A stretch of 17,278 nt of DNA, taken from NCBI GenBank assembly GCA_910587445.1, contig CAJULE010000034.1, forward strand, positions 1 to 17,278, written 5' to 3'. Below the pieces are notes generated by a model that worked only from the letters and a program-made list of their open reading frames with translations, did no database searches and was not told the DNA's origin. Made by a program: the position numbers and the translations under genes. This stretch comes from an uncultured Christensenellaceae bacterium (GTDB lineage: Bacteria; Bacillota; Clostridia; Christensenellales; Pumilibacteraceae). Positions 13,622 to 17,278 of this stretch are shown here, piece by piece. Position 1 is the stretch's first letter. Every line of letters begins with the position of its first letter.

Positions 13622-14556
13622 AAAAGAGATTTCTTATAGCGGGTCTCGCACTCGTGCTTGCGGGCGGTCTCGCGTTCGTCGTGGGAATGAGCGCTCTCGG
13701 TTGGAACTTCGCGCTGCTCGATTCCGAAGTCTACGAGGCTAAGACGTTCGAGCTCGAATCGTCGCCCGAAAGCCTCTCGCTCGTCTCGGTGGACGTGCGC
13801 AACGCGGAAATCAAGATAGTGACGGGCAGTGAGATCAAAATCGAGTACGAGGAGAGCGACCGCTTAAAGTATTCGGTCGTATACGACGAAGAGGCAAAAT
13901 CGCTCGTCATGGAAGAGATATACTCCGTTCCGAAAATTTTCGGAATGTTCAACTTCCACAATCAGGTAATAACGATAACCGTGCCGAAAGTCGACAAACT
14001 TAATCTTGAAAGCACGAACGGAAAAATCGAAGTGCCGAGCGGCGTTTACGACGAGATCGACATAGAGACCACGAACGGCGTAGTCGAGATAAACGACGTG
14101 ATCGCAGTGCGCGGCGTCGAGGTGAGTACGACCAATTCGCGGATTACGCTGTCGAATATAAGGGCAGAAAGAGGAAAAATCGAAGCTCATTCGACGAACG
14201 GTGTGATAGTTTTTTCCGACATAACGGCAAACAGTGCGGAAGGCAAGACGACAAACGGGCAAATCACGGCAAGCGACGTCGAGACGGCGAAACTTTCCCT
14301 AATCACGACGAACGGACCCGTGGTTTGCAATCGCATCGATATAGAGGAAAGCGCTTTCTTTAAGTCCACGAACGGAAACATAACGGCGAGCTTTGTCGGC
14401 AGTATGTCGGACTTCACCGTCGAGGGATATACGACGAACGGAGACATATATCCGGGAAACGTCGTCGGCGGAAGTAAAAGAATAGAATGTCATTCGACGA
14501 ACGGAGACATTAGGTTCACTTTCGAAAGGGGAGAACACGAAAATGATCACGAATAA
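13618..14556 (+). CDS. Membrane-anchored DUF4097 beta-solenoid protein with nine TTNG rungs
   Basis: An N-terminal hydrophobic segment (about 5-34) after MKKR is a signal anchor or signal peptide, placing the rest outside the membrane. From residue 132 the tetrapeptide STNG/TTNG recurs nine times, at 132, 151, 171 (as TTNS), 192, 211, 230, 250, 272 and 293. Each is followed by a beta strand such as KIEV or NITA. The period is 19-22 residues, as expected for one rung of a right-handed beta-helix in DUF4097 proteins. Only two cysteines are present, which fits export. There is no catalytic motif, so a binding or sensing role is likelier than catalysis. The C-terminus is charged (FERGEHENDHE). 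It has 312 residues and is third in the operon. Confidence 0.92.
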   Translation: MKKRFLIAGLALVLAGGLAFVVGMSALGWNFALLDSEVYEAKTFELESSPESLSLVSVDVRNAEIKIVTGSEIKIEYEESDRLKYSVVYDEEAKSLVMEEIYSVPKIFGMFNFHNQVITITVPKVDKLNLESTNGKIEVPSGVYDEIDIETTNGVVEINDVIAVRGVEVSTTNSRITLSNIRAERGKIEAHSTNGVIVFSDITANSAEGKTTNGQITASDVETAKLSLITTNGPVVCNRIDIEESAFFKSTNGNITASFVGSMSDFTVEGYTTNGDIYPGNVVGGSKRIECHSTNGDIRFTFERGEHENDHE

Positions 14557-15754
14557 AAACGAATGGAAGAATGTGCTTTCGAAAGCACTTAAGACTCTTC
14601 CCGCAGACGAGCGTAGGCGTGTGCTCGAGTATTACGACGAGCTTTTTGCCGACAGGATCGACGACGGTCAGAGGGAAGCCGACATCTTGGCTGCCCTCGG
14701 CGACCCGAACGACGCCGCAGGAAAGATCCTTGCGGACTACGACGCATATCTGGGCCGAGACGAGAATCCCGAGCCGAAAGAGCCCGACGGGCAAAAAGAG
14801 CCGACCGATATGTCGGAGCTCAGGCGCGGCGGAGAACGCACGTTCGAGACGGAAACGGATAAGCGCGACGACTCCCGCGTCGAAGGGAACGCCGTGCAAA
14901 ACGGAAAAAGCGGCTTTTCGAATTCGGACGCGGATACGGCCGTCGAAGATTTCGACGGCGACGTCTACACGGAGGAGACAAACAGGAAGTTTGCCTCCGT
15001 GCGTAAGCTCAAAATAGATGTGACGGTGCCCGAAATAATCATTTGCAGAGCGGATAAATTCGCGCTTAAGGTCGGACATTCGAACGATACGAAGTTCGAC
15101 GTGGACGTCGGCGGAGACACGCTGTACATACGCGAGCGTGCGAAAAATATCGGCGCGGCGTTCAAAAACTTTTTCGGTTTCGGGAGCGGAACGCTTAAAG
15201 TTTGCATAGAGCTTCCTTCGCTCGACGCCGTGAAATGCAACGCCGTAAAAAACGGCTGCCGTATCCGGGGCCTTTCGCTAAAGAGGGCGGAATTGGATAC
15301 CGCGGGCGGCGACATCGCTTTGGTCGGCTGCGACAGCGAATATGTTTCGCTTCGCGCTACGGGCGGCGACGTCGAAGTAAAGGGCGGTATGCACGACTCG
15401 GTGAGCGTCACTTCTACGAGCGGTGACATTTCGGTTGCGGGCATTGCGGCAAAGACGCTCACTCTTACGAATGTCGGAGGAGATATAATCGTCGACGACG
15501 TAAGCTCAAAGGAAAAGACCGTGTGCCGTACGGTCGGCGGGGACATAAAAGCGACGACGCTCGAGAGCGACTGCATCGAGTGTAAGACGGTCGGCGGAGA
15601 CGTAAAGCTCCGTATAGTCGGAAACGAAAGCGACTACTCCGTAAGCGCGAAATCGGTCATGGGCAAGGTCCGTGCTCCGTTCGGCGCGGAAGGAAAGAAG
15701 AGCCTTTCCGTTTCGGGGGTCGGCGGAACAATCGACGTCGATTTCGTAAAATAG
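14543..15754 (+). CDS. HAAS (DUF1700)-DUF4097 fusion without membrane segment
   Basis: Residues 1-68 are a second HAAS domain, clearly paralogous to the one two genes upstream (RRVLEYYDELFADRIDDG against TRVLEYYNEMFADGIEFG). A long acidic linker (about 70-150) follows. Residues from about 153 are a DUF4097 solenoid with glycine-rich turns GGD or SGD at 255, 274, 292, 312, 332 and 351. I see no signal peptide or membrane helix, and eight cysteines occur (168, 221, 232, 239, 263, 328, 344, 347), so it is probably cytoplasmic. The ATG at 14543 follows GGGGAG and overlaps the previous gene by 14 nt. It is last in the operon, before the terminator at 15779. It has 403 residues and its function is unknown. 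Confidence 0.9.
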   Translation: MITNKNEWKNVLSKALKTLPADERRRVLEYYDELFADRIDDGQREADILAALGDPNDAAGKILADYDAYLGRDENPEPKEPDGQKEPTDMSELRRGGERTFETETDKRDDSRVEGNAVQNGKSGFSNSDADTAVEDFDGDVYTEETNRKFASVRKLKIDVTVPEIIICRADKFALKVGHSNDTKFDVDVGGDTLYIRERAKNIGAAFKNFFGFGSGTLKVCIELPSLDAVKCNAVKNGCRIRGLSLKRAELDTAGGDIALVGCDSEYVSLRATGGDVEVKGGMHDSVSVTSTSGDISVAGIAAKTLTLTNVGGDIIVDDVSSKEKTVCRTVGGDIKATTLESDCIECKTVGGDVKLRIVGNESDYSVSAKSVMGKVRAPFGAEGKKSLSVSGVGGTIDVDFVK

Positions 15755-15778
15755 CCTATCATCATTCCCTATATGGAG

Positions 15779-15809
15779 AAGCAAGGAGACTTTATGCCGC
15801 CTTGCTTTT
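15779..15809 (+). terminator. Terminator of the padR-HAAS-DUF4097 operon
   Basis: AAGCAAGG (15779-15786) pairs with CCTTGCTT (15800-15807) and leads into a four-base T-run. It separates the operon from the dnaN promoter. Confidence 0.85.
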
Positions 15810-15849
15810 CATTTGTGCCGTTTGCGGACGGAGAAGCGGTAAAAGAAAG

Positions 15850-15878
15850 TTGACAAATTTCGCTGCTTCGTGTATACT
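15850..15878 (+). promoter_or_regulatory. dnaN promoter
   Basis: TTGACA (15850-15855), a 17-bp spacer and TATACT (15873-15878), with the start near 15885. The leader contains an exact 7-bp hairpin, GAAAGCG/CGCTTTC (15906-15927), before the ribosome site. Confidence 0.88.
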
Positions 15879-15958
15879 TGTATGTGAAGAAAAAGAGAAG
15901 GAGACGAAAGCGGAAAGCTTCGCTTTCATGCCGAGTTCTCCTGGAGGATATGGTCAAT

Positions 15959-17065
15959 ATGAAAGTAATTTGCAACGGAAACGATCTGTCCGACGCAGTC
16001 GGAAAAGTAATAAAAGCGGTGCCTTCGAGAAGCGCGAACTCCATTTTGGAAGGAATAAAGCTTGTTGCGGAGGAGGGGACGCTCACGCTTACGGCGACCG
16101 ACCTCGAACTTGCGATAGAGAAGAGCATTGTCGCAGACGTAAAGATAGAGGGCGCCACAGTCGTCCCCGGCAGACTCTTTTCCGAGTTTGTAAAAAAACT
16201 CAATAAGGAACAGATAGAGCTTTCCATTTCGGACGGCAATCAGCTCAAGATAAGATATATGGATTCCGAGGGCGTGCTTCAGTGCCTGCCCGCCGACGAG
16301 TATCCAGAGGTCAAGGAGCTCAACGAAGCGCAATCGTTTTTCATAATCAAAAACGAATTTAAGGACCTCGTGAATAAAGTCGCATTCTCCGTGAGTGCGG
16401 ACGATTCCCGTCCCATACTCAAGGGCGTGCTTCTCGAGATAAACGACGTGTCCGTTACGGGTGTCGCGCTCGACGGCTATCGCCTCGCAAAATGCACGAA
16501 GCCCATAGAAAAGACGACGGCGATGATGAGCGCCATTGTGCCTGCGCGCTGCATAACCGAGATCGCCCGCCTTCTCGAGGACTCGACCGACCCCGTGCAA
16601 ATTTCCATTCGAAAGAACTATATGCTTGTCGACCTCATACACACGAAGATCACGTCGAGACTTCTCGACGGAGACTTCATAAACTACAAGCAGATCATTC
16701 CCACGTCTTTCGAGACGATGGTGACGGTGCCGAAAGAGCAGTTCGAATCGGGTCTCGAGCGCGCCATGCTGCTTGCGCGTGCGGAGAAGAACAATCTTGT
16801 ACGCTTCGACATAAAGGAGAATATGCTCCAGCTTTCGTCGAACAGCGACGCGGGCACTATAACCGAAAAGATCCCCGTAAAGCTCGACGGCGTGGACATC
16901 GCCATAGCGTTCAATGCCCGCTATTATGCCGAGCTGTTGAAATATATCGGCTCCGAATACATCGTAATAAAATTCATAAATTCCGCGTCCCCCTGTATCG
17001 TTGCTCCTTCGGGAGGCACAGCGGATGATATTATGTATTTGATACTTCCCGTTCGCATGGGCTGA
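15959..17065 (+). CDS. dnaN: DNA polymerase III beta subunit (sliding clamp)
   Basis: DnaN forms the ring-shaped dimer that holds DNA polymerase III on DNA. The 368-residue length and three-fold clamp layout fit the family. Features include MKVICNGNDLSDAVGKVIKA at the N-terminus, then LTATDLELAI, FSVSADDSRPILKGVLLE (about 141-158), ALDGYRLAKC, and the C-terminal YIVIKFINSASPCIVAP and MYLILPVRM, where the clamp-binding pocket for partner peptides lies. I chose the ATG at 15959 because GGAGG (15943-15947) is 11 nt upstream; the in-frame ATG at 15950 is too close to it. The gene has its own promoter. In most Bacillota dnaN follows dnaA and precedes recF; here a terminated envelope operon precedes it and a palindromic repeat follows. 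Confidence 0.97.
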   Translation: MKVICNGNDLSDAVGKVIKAVPSRSANSILEGIKLVAEEGTLTLTATDLELAIEKSIVADVKIEGATVVPGRLFSEFVKKLNKEQIELSISDGNQLKIRYMDSEGVLQCLPADEYPEVKELNEAQSFFIIKNEFKDLVNKVAFSVSADDSRPILKGVLLEINDVSVTGVALDGYRLAKCTKPIEKTTAMMSAIVPARCITEIARLLEDSTDPVQISIRKNYMLVDLIHTKITSRLLDGDFINYKQIIPTSFETMVTVPKEQFESGLERAMLLARAEKNNLVRFDIKENMLQLSSNSDAGTITEKIPVKLDGVDIAIAFNARYYAELLKYIGSEYIVIKFINSASPCIVAPSGGTADDIMYLILPVRMG

Positions 17066-17184
17066 CGGCTTATCTGCGTCGCGATACGGGCTGCGTGCTT
17101 CTCGGCGGCGGGAGCTGTACGTAATAGTACAGCAACCCGTCGCCTCGTCGCCTGCTGTCCGTCTCGCTCGCATCTAAGCCGTCA
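17063..17184. repeat. 122-bp imperfect palindrome starting at the dnaN stop codon
   Basis: TGACGGCTTA (17063-17072) and TAAGCCGTCA (17175-17184) are exact terminal inverted repeats. Inside them TGCG/CGCA, further GC blocks and a perfect central hairpin GCTGTAC-gtaata-GTACAGC (17114-17133) share the same centre, so the whole element folds into one long stem with small gaps. Its first three bases are the dnaN stop codon. It resembles a small mobile or REP-like palindromic element. No U-tract is present. Confidence 0.75.
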
Positions 17185-17205
17185 GAGGGTGTTCTTTTCT
17201 GTTGA

Positions 17206-17278
17206 GCGGGAGCTGTATGTGTGGTACGGCAACCCACCGCCTCGTCGCCTGCTGTCCGTCTCGCTCGCATCTAAGCCG
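17206..17278. repeat. Second partial copy of the palindromic repeat, cut by the right edge
   Basis: This segment repeats 17108-17181. The last 41 nt (17238-17278) are identical to 17141-17181, and the upstream hairpin is altered but still pairs (GCTGTA with TACGGC, including a G-U wobble). The two copies differ by one base in length, so any reading frame shifts between them and a coding role is unlikely. The element probably continues past the window. Confidence 0.8.

Noticed and set aside
17070..17270. Minus-strand open frame of 66 codons across the palindromic repeats
   Set aside because: Reading frame is not kept between the two repeat copies and there is no ribosome site; it is a by-product of GC-rich repeats.
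1..17278. CRISPR array, insertion sequence transposase or prophage genes
   Set aside because: No regularly spaced identical repeats with spacers and no transposase, integrase or phage protein motifs were seen.

Overview
The window looks like a chromosomal segment of a spore-forming low-GC Gram-positive bacterium (Bacillota, probably a Clostridia lineage). The evidence is an spmA-spmB spore-maturation pair, a Bacillota-type ParB with parS-like sites, a DUF951 protein, a PadR/DUF1700(HAAS)/DUF4097 operon, vegetative promoters close to TTGACA-17-TATAAT, strong AGGAGG-type ribosome sites and several TTG/GTG starts. Genes are moderately GC-rich and intergenic DNA is very AT-rich. I cannot place the genus.

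Layout. 1-456 (minus): 5' part of an unrecognised gene running off the left edge. 521-746 (minus): two near-identical proline tRNAs, anticodons CGG and AGG, behind a perfect consensus promoter. 951-1250: small three-helix membrane protein with its own terminator. 1422-2679: parB with its promoter, terminator and upstream dyads. 2680-5717: about 3 kb without credible genes, AT-rich, with three parS-like sites, diverged tandem repeats and hairpins. 5787-6650 (minus): radical SAM protein of the PflX/PFL-activase-like type. 6933-10304: operon of a hydrolase-fold protein lacking the nucleophile serine, DUF951 protein, signal peptidase I and DegV family protein, closed by a strong terminator. 10389-10883 (minus): flavin-reductase-like protein. 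10996-12229 (minus): spmA, spmB and a coupled 23-codon ORF. 12573-15754: four tightly overlapping genes: PadR regulator, HAAS membrane protein, membrane-anchored DUF4097 solenoid, and a HAAS-DUF4097 fusion with no membrane segment. 15959-17065: dnaN with its own promoter, and no dnaA in the window. 17063-17278: a 122-bp imperfect palindrome starting at the dnaN stop codon, then a second partial copy running off the right edge.

How it fits together. parB, parS-like sites and dnaN suggest a region near the replication origin, but I see no dnaA, no parA and no DnaA-box cluster, so oriC itself is not shown. The most system-like locus is 12400-15810. One PadR repressor appears to control an envelope module with two beta-solenoids, one predicted outside the membrane and one predicted in the cytoplasm, each linked to a HAAS domain by operon or by fusion. 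The second unusual theme is centromere-like DNA around parB, including a parS whose halves are separated by 11 bp, and a 3-kb gene-free tract with internal duplications.
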